A DNA stretch of 64,000 bases from DATBJJ01 sp963750915 (GTDB lineage Bacteria; Acidobacteriota; Vicinamibacteria; Vicinamibacterales; 2-12-FULL-66-21). The position numbers were made by a program, and so were the translations under genes. Below the pieces are notes generated by a model. That model did no database searches. It worked only from the letters and a program-made list of their open reading frames with translations, and was not told the DNA's origin. Positions 33,382-43,531 of the stretch are shown here, piece by piece (the first letter of the stretch is position 1; each line of letters opens with the position of its first letter). Location of the stretch: contig CAVVSF010000002.1 in the NCBI GenBank assembly GCA_963750915.1, positions 372,001 through 436,000 of the forward strand. Reading direction: 5' to 3'.

Positions 33382-34164
33382 CTAGTTTGCCGCGCGTTCC
33401 TGGATGCCCTGCAGGTACTTGACGATTGCGTCGACACGCCCCTTCCCGGCCTCGGAGGAGCGGCCCTCTCGAGGGTCCCTGAAGACGTCACCCCACACCG
33501 GCATGTCACGGTCGCCGTGAGACGGCACGTCGCGGCCGTCGATGATCCGCCGCAGGCGCTCGTCCGGAAACAGGCCGCCATTCCTCGCCGTGAACTTCGT
33601 CAGGTCCGGCGGCGTGCGCCGGAGTTGATCGGCGAGCGGTCCGTTGCCTCGGCCGTTCGCCCCGTGGCAGGTCGCACAGTGCGTCTTGAACAGCCTTGCG
33701 CCGAGGTCGTCCGCCCTGGCAGGCGGCTCCTGCAATGACTCGACGTGCGTGACGATGTTCTGAATGCGCAGCTTGACGCGGGGCTCTAAAGGATCTAGCC
33801 CGAGGAAGACCGGGCCCCATGGGGGCATGTCGCTGGAACCATGCGCGGCCACCGGGCGGCCGGCGCCAGTGACAACGGCGAGCACGCGATCCTTTGGAAA
33901 CGAACCGCCGTTTCGCCGGGCCAGCGACGCCAGGTCTGTGGGGCGGGTCTTGAGGGCCGGCACGATCGGCCCGTCGCCTCGGCCTGCCGTGCCATGACAT
34001 GGCGCGCAGTAGAACTTGAATGAGTCGGGTCCCGTGATCGAATCCAGCAGCAGCGGCGGCGGAGCCTGGCTCAGGCCCGTAATCGACGATTGCGCCAGCA
34101 GGCTCGTTGCGAAGGTCGTAGCTGCGAGCAGGATGACGGTGAACGGCGGTCGCTGGGCGGCCAT
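33382..34164 (-). CDS. dihaem cytochrome c
   Basis: 260 residues: signal peptide (FTVILLAATTFATSLLAQ) and two class I cytochrome c domains with CxxCH motifs CAPCH and CATCH. Repeated DMPPWGPVF and DMPVWGDVF segments supply distal Met. Start MAAQRPPF has GGAGG 8 bases upstream. A sigma-54 promoter is 87 bases before the start. Likely periplasmic electron carrier. Confidence 0.92.
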   Translation of the reverse strand: MAAQRPPFTVILLAATTFATSLLAQSSITGLSQAPPPLLLDSITGPDSFKFYCAPCHGTAGRGDGPIVPALKTRPTDLASLARRNGGSFPKDRVLAVVTGAGRPVAAHGSSDMPPWGPVFLGLDPLEPRVKLRIQNIVTHVESLQEPPARADDLGARLFKTHCATCHGANGRGNGPLADQLRRTPPDLTKFTARNGGLFPDERLRRIIDGRDVPSHGDRDMPVWGDVFRDPREGRSSEAGKGRVDAIVKYLQGIQERAAN

Positions 34165-34250
34165 GGATTGTGCCTCCGAAGGGGGACGGCCGGTTTGATG
34201 AGTCCGGGGACTCGCCATCCGAGTCGGCTCCTGCATGAACTTCAGGAATC

Positions 34251-34266
34251 TGCAAACGGATTGCCG
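34251..34266 (-). promoter_or_regulatory. sigma-54 promoter of the dihaem cytochrome gene
   Basis: Minus strand CGGCAA-TCCGT-TTGCA. Its nearest good element is 336 bp away (34602-34634); a weak candidate is near 34320. Confidence 0.6.
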
Positions 34267-34601
34267 GAGCCACGAGCGATGCGCCAGCGCGTGAACAAGC
34301 GCCGCCGGCCGACATCGGCGTGCGGTTCTCGAATTCGGCGGATGGCCCGTTCTGTGCTTCGGCAGCATGCAGGGCACGGCATCCGCGCCGTGCGGACCTG
34401 ACGGATCGGGATCGTGACGAGAGCTCGAGGCGTGCGAGATGCGCCTGGGTGCGCACGAATCCGCAGACGCAGGTCCACCGGACCTGCTCGGATACCGTGC
34501 CCCATCTGCGTGTGTCCTGCCGGATTGCCAGAACGCCCGTCGGCCCGCCCTTCTCACAATCTGATCGAGCAACTCCACGGCTTCATGGATGACCCGCGGC
34601 G

Positions 34602-34634
34602 CGGGATTTTGCGACTCGATGGGGATTTGTCCGC
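34602..34634 (+). promoter_or_regulatory. putative activator site, paired element
   Basis: CGGGATTTTGCGAC, 5 bases, then GGGGATTTGTCCGC. The second half is close to consensus and lies 107 bp upstream of the -24 at 34742. Confidence 0.5.
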
Positions 34635-34741
34635 ACCCCATCGTGATGCCGACGAGCCGGGACGATGCGATGGACCTCGTGAATCGGCCGGGCGACGCCC
34701 GATTGCGAGCGTAGCCGTGAAAACCTCGTCTCAGGTGCCCT

Positions 34742-34757
34742 CGGTATCCGCTTTGCG
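34742..34757 (+). promoter_or_regulatory. sigma-54 promoter of the TonB-like gene
   Basis: CGGTAT-CCGCT-TTGCG, correct spacing. The GTG start at 34770 would give a nearly leaderless message. Confidence 0.55.
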
Positions 34758-34769
34758 AGACCTTTCTTC

Positions 34770-35648
34770 GTGCTCCATCTCGACCCGCGCGCGCCTGGCA
34801 CGCCGCGGTTGCCCCATCGCCGGTTGGGCCCTCTGACCCAGCTCGTGGCCTCGGTTGCGCTGCATGTGACCCTCGCCGCTATCGTGGCCGCGATCACCTC
34901 GGCGCCAGGCATCAACGCTGGGCGAGCCGGACCGACCACCGACCAACGGAGAGCTGACGTTCGGCATCTTGTGTTTCTGGCGCCCGAACTGCAACCGACG
35001 GGGAAGGGCGGTGGCGGGGGAGGTAATCGGCAGCCGGAGCCAATCCGTCGCGCCCAGGGCGCAGGCGCGGATGCGGTGACCCTTCGGGTGCGAAAGGAGG
35101 CGCCAGCATTCCCGGTGGCGACGACTTCCACGCCTGCCGTCGAGGACGTGTCCTCGCTCCCATCGATCGTGCTCGACGCGAAGCCGCTGGCCTCGGGTCT
35201 TTTCGAGGAGGTTGGACTGCCGGCTGGCGGCGTGACGTCCGGTACGTCGAGAGGTCCAGGGTCAGGCGGTGGAGTTGGTACTGGAAGCGGGACCGGGATC
35301 GGTTCGGGACGTGGCCCCGGCCTCGGTCGCGGATCCGGCGGTGGAACTGGCGGTGGCGTCTACCGTGCTGGCGGCTCCGTGTCCGCGCCGCGGCTGATCC
35401 TCGAAGTAAAGCCCAGGTACACGAGCCAGGCGCTCCTGAACAAGATTCAAGGCAGGGTTGTGCTCGAAGCTATCGTCACCGGCGACGGATGCGCGTCGCA
35501 GATCCGTGTCGTCCGTTCACTGGATGCAGGGGGCCTCGATGAAGAAGCCGTGGCCGCCGTTGCCCAGTGGCGGTTCGAGCCCGGACGCCTTGGCGCCGTG
35601 CCGGTCAACGTCCTCGTGACGATCGAGCTCGATTTCTCAATTCGCTGA
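34770..35648 (+). CDS. TonB-like energy transducer
   Basis: 292 residues. One N-terminal membrane helix (about 24-45, LTQLVASVALHVTLAAIVAAI), a long Gly/Ser/Thr-rich periplasmic linker in place of the usual Pro-rich one, and a C-terminal TonB domain (SAPRLILEVKPRYTSQ then GRVVLEAIVTGDG, AVAQWRFEPGR). TonB proteins drive active transport through outer-membrane receptors using ExbBD. The GTG start is uncertain. No ExbBD genes are adjacent. Confidence 0.88.
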   Translation: MLHLDPRAPGTPRLPHRRLGPLTQLVASVALHVTLAAIVAAITSAPGINAGRAGPTTDQRRADVRHLVFLAPELQPTGKGGGGGGNRQPEPIRRAQGAGADAVTLRVRKEAPAFPVATTSTPAVEDVSSLPSIVLDAKPLASGLFEEVGLPAGGVTSGTSRGPGSGGGVGTGSGTGIGSGRGPGLGRGSGGGTGGGVYRAGGSVSAPRLILEVKPRYTSQALLNKIQGRVVLEAIVTGDGCASQIRVVRSLDAGGLDEEAVAAVAQWRFEPGRLGAVPVNVLVTIELDFSIR

Positions 35649-35679
35649 AATCCCAGGCGGCTTGATGGTCGGGTTTTAT

Positions 35680-35695
35680 TGGAATGATTCATGCG
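35680..35695 (+). promoter_or_regulatory. possible sigma-54 promoter of the conserved hypothetical gene
   Basis: TGGAAT-GATTC-ATGCG, correct spacing, 28 bases before the ATG; no upstream element was found. Confidence 0.4.
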
Positions 35696-35722
35696 TCTCG
35701 TAGTCGAGGTGGGAACTTCATC

Positions 35723-36109
35723 ATGCTGAATGATCTGCAAGCCTCTGCCGCCGCCGGTCGGGTCGGCGAATCGTCCGCGGGCAATCCGGAAGGCGACCGC
35801 AAGGTCGTCTATTGGCATCGTGAGCTTCCACCGCTCGACGCCGAACCGATGGGCGAACACACCGTCGAAGCCGACAGCATGCGAGTGGCCGGCGGCCTGA
35901 CCCACGGCGGCGAGCTGTGGGATCAGTGTTATCGCGACCTGATGAACCAGGCGGATCGCCGGCTGGGCCAGGAGGTGCACCGGCTTGGCGGTGACTACGC
36001 GCACGTCCTCGGAGAAACGATCGGCAGCAGGCATGACGACCGCAGCGGCGAGGTATGGCTGCGCGGCTGCATCAAGTACCTGTTGCTCCGGCGGCCGGGC
36101 GAGCGCTGA
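35723..36109 (+). CDS. conserved hypothetical soluble protein
   Basis: 128 residues, acidic, no signal peptide or membrane helix. It has a conserved-looking core, VYWHRELPPLDAEPMGEHTV and later QEVHRLGGDYAHVLGETI, recalled as a hypothetical family with no known function. Paired conserved His residues could bind a metal. Start MLNDLQAS is preceded by GGGA. Neighbours are TonB-like and UspA genes. Confidence 0.7.
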   Translation: MLNDLQASAAAGRVGESSAGNPEGDRKVVYWHRELPPLDAEPMGEHTVEADSMRVAGGLTHGGELWDQCYRDLMNQADRRLGQEVHRLGGDYAHVLGETIGSRHDDRSGEVWLRGCIKYLLLRRPGER

Positions 36110-36113
36110 TGTC

Positions 36114-36129
36114 GGGTGTTGTGTTTGCG
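36114..36129 (+). promoter_or_regulatory. possible sigma-54 promoter of a uspA gene
   Basis: GGGTGT-TGTGT-TTGCG, correct spacing, 77 bases before the ATG; no upstream element. Weak evidence. Confidence 0.3.
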
Positions 36130-36205
36130 GTCGTGAGAGTCAACGCAGATTCGGAAGCCGATCGTATGTGCTGTTCTGGTGGTAGTTCTTGCCGCGGGAG
36201 TAGTT

Positions 36206-36739
36206 ATGGACGCCTTGATCACGAAGATTGTCGTCCCCGTCGATTTCAGCGAACCCTCCGAGAGAGCGGCGCACTATGCCGCGGCGCTGGCGGGACGGCT
36301 GGGAGCCTCGTTGCACCTCATTCATGCCCTCGAACCCTCGCCCGTCACGCGTGGCCCGGTCGAATCCTCCGAAAGCCTGTCGGCTGAACGTCTGGACGAC
36401 ACTTACTGGGCGGCCCGCACGCGTCTGGGCGCGCTCAGCGAGAAGCTTGCACTCGAAGGGCAGATCTCCAGGGAAGTCCGTCCCGGTTTCCCTTCCGAGG
36501 TCATCACGGCCGCCGCGACCGACCTCGGCGCGGATCTCGTCGTCATGTCGACGCATGGCCGGAGTGGCCTGTCGCACCTGCTGATGGGAAGCGTCGCCGA
36601 GCGGGTCATTCGGTCGGCCGCCTGTCCGGTCCTCGTCGTCCGGGACCGTGGCGAGGTGATCGTGGAAGGCCGGCCTGCCGTCGAATTGATCGCGGCTGTC
36701 GACATGGCGCGCGCCAGTTGCCACGGTTGTGCGCGCTGA
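36206..36739 (+). CDS. universal stress protein
   Basis: 177 residues, single UspA domain (ALITKIVVPVDFSEPSERAAH ... MSTHGRSGLSHLLMGSVAERVI). The ATP-binding glycine pattern is present. A 30-residue tail follows the fold, ending with a CHGCAR segment with two Cys. Start has GGGAG 6-7 bases upstream. Converges on the M28 peptidase. Confidence 0.92.
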   Translation: MDALITKIVVPVDFSEPSERAAHYAAALAGRLGASLHLIHALEPSPVTRGPVESSESLSAERLDDTYWAARTRLGALSEKLALEGQISREVRPGFPSEVITAAATDLGADLVVMSTHGRSGLSHLLMGSVAERVIRSAACPVLVVRDRGEVIVEGRPAVELIAAVDMARASCHGCAR

Positions 36740-36772
36740 GGCAGGCGAGACCCTGGCCAGCGGCTGCGCGTG

Positions 36773-38390
36773 CTACCTGGAGCCGGCCGCCGGCTCGAAC
36801 CGCTTGAAGAAGCTCGACGCCTTCCATTGCGGCCGCGCCGCGCGGTTCGCGACGTCCGCCGACAGCGCGCCGACGAACTGCGTGAAAGTGATCGCCGCGC
36901 CCAGGTCGACCGGCTGCTGCAGGTCGTCCGACGGCTGGTGATAGCGCTCCTTCGTCCACTTCGCATCGATTGCGGCCTCTGGAGACCCCGGCTCGAAGCC
37001 GACCTTCATTGCCAATGACGGCACGCCCTGCCGGATGAAACTGTACTGATCGGAACGCGTGAAGCGGTTACGCTGCGGCTCGGAATCGCCGGCGACCGCG
37101 AGCCCGCTGGCCGCCGCCACTTCGCGCACGCGATCGCCGAGATCGGACTCTTCCAGCCCCAGCACCATTACCGACTTCATCGCGAAGAGCGGCAGGAACA
37201 TGTCCATATTGATGTTGGCGACGATGCTGGCCTTCGGAACGGTCGGGTTGCCGGCGAAATAGCGCGAGCCGAGCAGGCCATGCTCCTCGGCCGTGACGGC
37301 CACGAACAACGTGGACCGCTTCGGCCGCGGCGTCGTCGCTGCCAGGTGCCGTGCCACTTCGATCAGCGTCGCGATCCCCGACGCATTGTCCATGGCGCCG
37401 TTGTAGATGCGATCGCCGTTGACCGCGGCGCCAACGCCAACGTGATCGAGGTGGGCGGTCAGGACGACATGCTCGGCTGCCAGCGCGGGATCGCTGCCCG
37501 GCAGCAGCGCGGCGACGTTGTCCGATTCAATTGGCGTCGATTCGAGCGTGACGCGGGCGCGCAACGTTGCCGGCAGCACAAACGTCGGCAGCGGCTGCCG
37601 CTCCCCGGCGAGCGCCAGCAGCTCCGCGAACGGGTGGCCGGATCCCGCGAACAGGCGCTCGGCGCTGGCCGGGTTGACGCTGGCGCTGAATTTCATCCCC
37701 GCGAGGTCGTTGAAGCGGGGATCGACGAGTGTCATCACCGGATTCAGGCGGCTCGGCGCCGTCCGTTCCCACGGCTGCTCCATGGTTTTCGGGTTGAGGA
37801 TCGAGAGTGCGCCGATGGCGCCCGCGGCCTTCAGCGACGGCCAGCGAACGGACCAGTTCTGGTAGTGCGCCGCCGGCGCTCCGTTGATGCTCGACGGCGT
37901 GCCATTGATGAAGACGACGACCTTGCCCTTGAGATCGAGTCCTGCCAGATCGTCGTGTCCGGCGTCCGGCGCCGAAATTCCGTAGCCGGCGAACACCAGC
38001 GGCGCGTCCACGGTCGGCGCCAGCTCCGCGCGCAAGCTGATGGTCACGTCCTCACCAAACCGGAGCACGTCGTCCGTGCCGCCGCGCACGAGCGCGACCC
38101 GGGACTGCGCCTCGACGATGCTCCGGCGCATGAACTGCACGCTCTGCAGGTAGCCCTGCGTGCCGGCGGGTTTCAACCCGGCTCGCTGGAATTGTTCGGC
38201 CACGTACGACGCCGCCTTGCGATAGCCGTCAGTGCCGGTCTGCCGTCCTTCGAGGCTGTCGTCGGCAAGCGTCGTGACGTGAGCCCACCAGCGGGTCTGA
38301 TCGGCGCCAGCCGGGGATGGGCCCTGGGCGCCGATGGGGACAGCCACTAGAACCGCCAACGCGACAAGGCCGAGCCAGCGCGTACTTCAT
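36773..38390 (-). CDS. secreted M28-family zinc peptidase with apparent +1 frameshift at the start
   Basis: Intact from the TTG at 38359 (528 residues). Upstream, the frame hits a TGA, but removing one A makes ATG AGT ACG and gives an ideal signal peptide MSTRWLGLVALAVLVAVPIGAQ up to 38390. Zinc and catalytic motifs of the family are clear: TAHLDHVGVG, NGAMDNASG, TAEEHGLLGS and a C-terminal YHQPSDDL. A PA-like insert lies between. The protein probably releases amino acids from peptides outside the cell. Indel or TTG start cannot be told apart by sequence alone. Confidence 0.88.
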
Positions 38391-38457
38391 ACGCCGATCA
38401 TAGCCTGCCGCCTTGGTTGCGGTAGCCGCAGGCCCAGACCCTGCAGCCGTCCAGCGG

Positions 38458-41089
38458 CTATCGCCCGGCTGTGCGCTCGGCGCCGACCTTCTCGAGCCCC
38501 GCGCGGGCCTTGTCGACGTACTCCATGTCGGCGGCGGCGAACGTGCCGGCATCCTGCAACTTCTTGTAAATCTCGAGAGCGCTCGTGTAGTCGCGTTCGG
38601 CGGCGGCCAGATCTGCGGCGCGCGAGGCGCCGCGCGCTGCCTGCGCGAACTCGAGGTACGCATCGCCGCGCCCGGCGTGCGCGATGCCCAGCGCGAAGCG
38701 CAGCTCGTAGTCGCTTGGATTGGCGGCGGTCAGCTCGCGGCTGATGTCGACCGCTCGCGAATGGTTGGCGAGCGACGGCTCGCGCATGCCGAGCTTCGCC
38801 TGGAGCGTGGCCTCCCGGTTGAGATCCGAGGCGAGCTCCTGCTTCATGTCGCTGCTCTGGGGATCGGCGGCGACGAGGCGGCGATGAATGTCCGTGGCGC
38901 GCTGTTGCTCGGCAAGCCCTTCGGCTGGCTTATCGATCGCCTCCAGCAGCTGCGCGATCTTGGAGTATCCGATCGCGAGATCGTTCTGCGCGGCGGCGTT
39001 GGTTGGATCGCCCTTCGCCTGCGCCTCGTAGACGGCGAGGCTGCGCCGCTCCCGCGCCAGTGCCTCGTCGACGCGCTTCATCGCGAAGAGGACGTCGGCG
39101 GAGTTGCTCTCGGCGACGGCGTGGTTCCGACGAAGCATCGCATTGCTGGGAAAGCGCGCCGACGCTGTGCGGAAGATCTCCGAGGATCGCTCGAGCGCCG
39201 CGAGGGCGCCGGCATGGTCCCCGATGTTCGGCGCGTTCGGGTTGCCGAGGGTATTTCCGAGCTTCTGGTAGGCGACGCCGAGTTGCCGGATGTTGGCGAC
39301 ATCGTCCGGGGCGGCGGCGATGACCGATTCCATGATCGCCAGCGCGGTTCGCCGGTGCTCGAGGGCGCCCGTCACGTTGCCAGTCGCGGCCAGCATGTCG
39401 CCGACGCGCGTGTAGCTGGCGACCAGCGCCCGGCGTGCGGCGGGCGTGTCCGTCGCATCGGACGACACTTCTCGCTCGATCGCCAGGCTCTTCTGCGCGA
39501 ACGACAGCGAGGCGGCGGTGTCGCCCGCAGCCGTGAGCACGTCGCTGAGCCGCATGTAAGCCAGCGCCAGCTCCCGTCGCATCGCCTCGTCGCGAGCCGT
39601 CTCACCGCCAATCGATTCATAAAGCGAGACGGCCTTGCGATAGCTCGCGAGGGCGCCGGCCGTGTCGCCGAGGTTGGGCGTGAAGGGACGGCCCTGCACG
39701 TCGCCGACCTTGAGGTACGCCGCCGCGACCTCGCGGCGAAGATCGACGCGATCGCCGGCGTCGTTCGCGAGCCTGTCCAGGTACTCGAGCCCCTTGCTGA
39801 CGATGAGCTTGCGCGCCGGCGTCGAGCCCTCGAGATCGGCGATCGAATCATGGAAGTCGAACAGGAATGCGTTGGCCAGCTGGCGGACGTCGCCGAATCG
39901 CTGCTCGGCGCGGGCGCGCGCCAGGCGCGCCTCGCGCGCCTGCCACGTCGTGCCGATGATGCCGGCGACGAGTACCGCGAACGTCGCGGCGACCGCGGCC
40001 ACGACAGCGCGATTGCGTCGCACGAACTTGGTGGTGCGGTAACCCCACGTGTCCTTCCGCGCGATCACTGGCAGTCCCGCGAGGTGCCGACGCACGTCCT
40101 CGGAGAACTGATCGACCGAGGCATACCGCCGCGGCGGCTCCTTGCTCAGCGCCTTGAGGATGATGTTGTCGAGATCGCCGGCAAGCTGACGGCGCAGCCG
40201 GTCGACGTCGACCGTCAGGCGGCGGTCCCGCTTCGAAGCCGCCGTAGAGTCGTAGTGATGCGCGCTCTGCGTGACGGCATCGCCGGCCGGCTGCGGCTCG
40301 ATGGTGGTGATTGCCGTGCTTGGACGCATCGGCTCCGCTTCGCAGACGATGCGGACGATGTCGGCCGGCGCCCGGCTGGTGAGGCGATAGGGCAGTCGGC
40401 CGGCGAGCAGCTCGTAGAGCAGCACGCCGAGCGAGTAGACATCCGTGGCCGTGGTCACCGGGTCGCCGCGTACCTGCTCGGGGCTGGCGTACTCCGGCGT
40501 CATCAGCTGCAGCCCGGGAGCGGTCGGCGCGAGCGTCTGGCCCGCGAGCTCGGGATTCAGCAGCTTGGCGATGCCGAAGTCCAGCAGCTTGGGTGTGCCA
40601 TCGGCGATGACGAGCACGTTGGCCGGCTTGATGTCGCGGTGGATGATCAGGTTCTGGTGCGCGTACTGAACCGCGGTGCAGACGTGCCGGAAGAGCTTCA
40701 GGCGCGCGGCGGTGTCGAGCCGGTGCGTGTCGCAGTAGTCGACGACCGGCTGTCCTTCGACGTACTCCATGGCGAAGTACGGCCGGCCGTCCGGCGTGCT
40801 GCCGCCGTCGAGAAGGCTGGCGATGAACGGGTGCTCGAGGCTGGCGAGAATCTGACGTTCGTGCCGGAAGCGGCGGACGATGCTGTCGGTGTCCATGCCG
40901 CGCTTGAGCACCTTGATCGCGACGCGCTTCTGGAACGCGTCATCGTCGCGGACGCCAAGATACACGGTGCCCATGCCGCCGTGACCGATCTCCCGAATCA
41001 GGCGGTACGGGCCAAGACGTCCCTCCTGCCCGGCATCGGCCGGAACACCGGGCGTCGGGGTTGGTACGGGCGTCGGGGGGGAAGCTCAC
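38458..41089 (-). CDS. Ser/Thr protein kinase with long C-terminal helical repeats, apparent +1 frameshift near the start
   Basis: The best initiating ATG (40974) cuts the glycine loop in half. Upstream codons still read RLGPYRLIREIGHGGMGTVY, so the kinase needs an N-terminus further out. A frame starting GTG AGC TTC at 41089 continues into it if one C near 41050 is removed; the total is then 876 residues. Kinase motifs: HRDIKPANVL, DFGIAKLL and PEYASPEQV. A membrane helix (AVVAAVAATFAVLVAGIIGTTW) and TPR-like tail follow. Eukaryote-like signalling kinase; substrate unknown. Confidence 0.9.
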
Positions 41090-41189
41090 GGGCAGAAAGA
41101 ATATACCGGCCGGGCGCACACCTCGACTGTTCGCTGCCTGCCGCAGGGTATACGATGCATCGTCATCGAATCGCCCAAGGGAGGCAAAC

Positions 41190-41951
41190 ATGCGGAGATG
41201 GTTGAATGCTGCAGTCGCCGTCGGCGTCGTCCTCGCGACGACCGTTCCTGGCCTGACCGTTACCAACGGCGTCCCGGACGGGAACCGGCACCCCTACGTC
41301 GGCATCGCGCTGCAAGCGGCTCCCGGCGGCGGATTCTTCGTCTGCTCGGGCGCCGCGCTGTCGCCGACGAAGTTCCTTACCGCGGCGCACTGCTTCGATC
41401 CGGACCTTCCCGCGCTCGTCTCGTATGCGTCGCAGCCGCCGTTCGCGGTCGTCCAGGGCACAGTGCACAACGATCCCGAGTGGTGTCCTGGCTGCGGTCC
41501 CGGGCTCCAGGGATTCGATACACACGACGTCGCGGTCATCACGCTCGACACTCCGGTGAATCCCGGCGCCTTCGCAGAGTTGCCGGCCCCGGGACTCGTA
41601 GACTCGCTCCCGATGCGCACCGAGGTGGACATCGTCGGCTACGGCGTGCAGGGCTTCATCCGCGGCGGCGGGCCGCCGGAGCAGGTCTTCACGGCGATCA
41701 GGTACTTCGCGCCCAGCCTGCTCGTTCAGAGCAATAACCTCTCGAGCCAGGAGTTCATCAAGCTGACCGCGAATCCCGCGCACGGCAAAGGCGGGGTGTG
41801 CTTCGGCGACTCGGGTGGCCCCGACATTCTGAGCGGCACCAACGTGGTCCTCGCGGTGAACTCGTACGTCACCAACGGGAACTGCGCCGGCGTGACTTAC
41901 TCGAACCGCGTCGATCTCCCGGAGATCCTCAGCTTCATCAACAGCTTCTAG
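41190..41951 (+). CDS. secreted trypsin-like serine protease
   Basis: 253 residues, signal peptide up to about residue 22. Catalytic triad His67 (LTAAHC), Asp113 (THDVAVI) and Ser208 (GDSGGP) are all present, so it should be active, in contrast to the protein at 57335. Several Cys pairs fit disulfides of an extracellular enzyme. Strong AAGGGAGG ribosome site 6 bases before the ATG. The alpha/beta hydrolase follows after 16 bases. Confidence 0.93.
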   Translation: MRRWLNAAVAVGVVLATTVPGLTVTNGVPDGNRHPYVGIALQAAPGGGFFVCSGAALSPTKFLTAAHCFDPDLPALVSYASQPPFAVVQGTVHNDPEWCPGCGPGLQGFDTHDVAVITLDTPVNPGAFAELPAPGLVDSLPMRTEVDIVGYGVQGFIRGGGPPEQVFTAIRYFAPSLLVQSNNLSSQEFIKLTANPAHGKGGVCFGDSGGPDILSGTNVVLAVNSYVTNGNCAGVTYSNRVDLPEILSFINSF

Positions 41952-41967
41952 AACCAGGAACGCGCGC

Positions 41968-42780
41968 GTGACCCGGATGCTTGGGCTCGTCGTCATCGCG
42001 CTCGGACTGGTGTTGCTGCTGTTCTGGGGCTCTCAGCGCCGCATGATCTACCACCCGTTCGGGGCCGTGCCGCCGCCAGCGGCGGTCGGCCTCGAACGAG
42101 TCGAAACCGTCACGTTCCAGACCGAAGACGGTTTGACGTTGAACGGCTGGTTCGCGGCGCCGGCCGCGCCTGCGACCGGCGACACGGTCGTCGTGTTCAA
42201 CGGCAACGCCGGGAACCGCTCCTTCCGGGCGGACCTCGCGCGCGGGCTGGTCTCGACCGGCGCCGCGGCGCTGATCTTCGACTATCGCGGCTATGGCGGT
42301 AACCCCGGTTCGCCCTCGGAGGCCGGCCTGGCGCGCGACGCGCGCGCCGCCCGGCGCTTTCTCGAGTCGCGGGCCGATGTCGACCCGCGGCGCATCATCT
42401 ACTTCGGCGAATCGCTTGGCGCCGCGGTCGCTGTCGGCCTCGCGCTCGAGCAGCCGCCGCGCCTGCTGATTCTCCGATCCCCGTTCACGTCGCTCGCAGA
42501 CGCGGCGCGGTATCACTTCCCCTATCTCCCGGTCGGCCTGCTGCTTCGCGATCGGTATCAGTCACTCGATCGAATCGGCGGTGCCGCGTGCCCGATCCTC
42601 GTGATCGCCGGAACGCGCGACAGCATCATCCCGGTAGAGCAGAGCAGAAGGCTGTTCGAGGCGGCACGCGAACCGAAACGGCTGGCGATCCTCGAGGGTG
42701 CGGATCATAACGATGAAGCCCTCAACGCCGGACCGGAATTGATGAGGGAAGTCTCCGGCTTCCTGCGCGACGGACGATGA
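41968..42780 (+). CDS. alpha/beta hydrolase (BEM46-like), membrane-anchored
   Basis: 270 residues from a GTG. One N-terminal membrane helix (LGLVVIALGLVLLLFW), then a serine-hydrolase fold with nucleophile Ser149 in FGESLGAA, acid in AGTRDSIIP and His in GADHNDEAL. Substrate unknown; relatives act as esterases or peptidases. It follows the trypsin gene by 16 bases, suggesting cotranscription. Confidence 0.88.
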   Translation: MTRMLGLVVIALGLVLLLFWGSQRRMIYHPFGAVPPPAAVGLERVETVTFQTEDGLTLNGWFAAPAAPATGDTVVVFNGNAGNRSFRADLARGLVSTGAAALIFDYRGYGGNPGSPSEAGLARDARAARRFLESRADVDPRRIIYFGESLGAAVAVGLALEQPPRLLILRSPFTSLADAARYHFPYLPVGLLLRDRYQSLDRIGGAACPILVIAGTRDSIIPVEQSRRLFEAAREPKRLAILEGADHNDEALNAGPELMREVSGFLRDGR

Positions 42781-42810
42781 CCGTCGCATCGTGATTGAAT
42801 CGGTGGAGGC

Positions 42811-43458
42811 ATGAGCAAGGCATTCACAAGGGAATCAGACGGCGACGGTCCGGAGAACGACGAAGAGGACCAGATCGCCGAACAGGCGGAAGCCGCCGCG
42901 GTTCCGGCCGGCAGGAACTACATCACGCCGACCGGCCTGAAGCGGCTCAGAGATGAGCTGAGGTTTCTCCTCAGCCGGGAACGGCCGGCTGTGACCGAGG
43001 TGGTTGCCTGGGCTGCCGCCAACGGCGACCGCAGCGAGAACGCCGACTATCAATACGGGAAACGGCGCCTGCGCCAGATCGATCGTCGAATCCGCTTTCT
43101 CACGAAGCGCATCGACGCCGCGGAAGTGGTGGATCCCGAAACCGCGCGAGCCGGGCGGGCCCTGACGCACGTGTTCTTTGGAGCCACCGTACGCTTTGCC
43201 AACGCCGCTGGTACGGAGCGGGTCGTGAGCATCGTCGGCGCTGACGAGATCGATCTGGATCGCGGCTATATCAGCTGGGTGTCGCCGCTGGCGCGCGCGC
43301 TGATGAAGTCAGGGCCGGGCGACCAGGTGGTCCTGCATGCTCCGGGCGGCTCGGAGGAACTGGAGATCCTGGAGGTTCGTTATCAGCGCATCCCGCTGGA
43401 TCCGTTCAGCGAACCGCCGGGCGCGGAGGCCGCGACGAAGAACCAATCCTCGCGTTAG
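42811..43458 (+). CDS. greB: transcription elongation factor GreB
   Basis: 215 residues. N-terminal extension is acidic. The coiled-coil with the tip acidic pair (AANGDRSENADYQYGKRRLRQ) and C-terminal FKBP-like domain are characteristic of GreB. It rescues backtracked RNA polymerase by stimulating transcript cleavage. The long acidic N-terminus (about 30 residues) is not universal. Confidence 0.93.
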   Translation: MSKAFTRESDGDGPENDEEDQIAEQAEAAAVPAGRNYITPTGLKRLRDELRFLLSRERPAVTEVVAWAAANGDRSENADYQYGKRRLRQIDRRIRFLTKRIDAAEVVDPETARAGRALTHVFFGATVRFANAAGTERVVSIVGADEIDLDRGYISWVSPLARALMKSGPGDQVVLHAPGGSEELEILEVRYQRIPLDPFSEPPGAEAATKNQSSR

Positions 43459-43485
43459 CGGTCTTCTCGCTGTCTGCGGGAACCG

Positions 43486-43516
43486 GGCGGCGAGCGCCGT
43501 AACGACGCTCGCCGCC
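43486..43516. terminator. bidirectional hairpin terminator
   Basis: Perfect 11-bp stem GGCGGCGAGCG / CGCTCGCCGCC with a 9-base loop, between the convergent greB and EF-hand genes. No long T run, but the context fits termination of both. Confidence 0.7.
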
Positions 43517-43531
43517 TCATTCAACCCTGCG

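Larger units (their letters stand above)
34165..34769. other. 605-base divergent regulatory region without a gene
   Basis: Short frames here have no convincing composition or similarity. The region holds two sigma-54 promoters (34251 leftward, 34742 rightward), a paired element at 34602-34634, and a weak element candidate at 34320-34341. Confidence 0.55.

Noticed and set aside
32889..33581. N-terminal extension of the GltD-like protein to an ATG at 33581
   Set aside because: It would overlap the end of the cytochrome c gene and the small plus-strand gene, and lies upstream of the predicted transcription start near 32906.
38413..41205. Plus-strand frame of about 930 codons opposite the Ser/Thr kinase
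   Set aside because: No recognisable domain; the minus strand has all kinase motifs.
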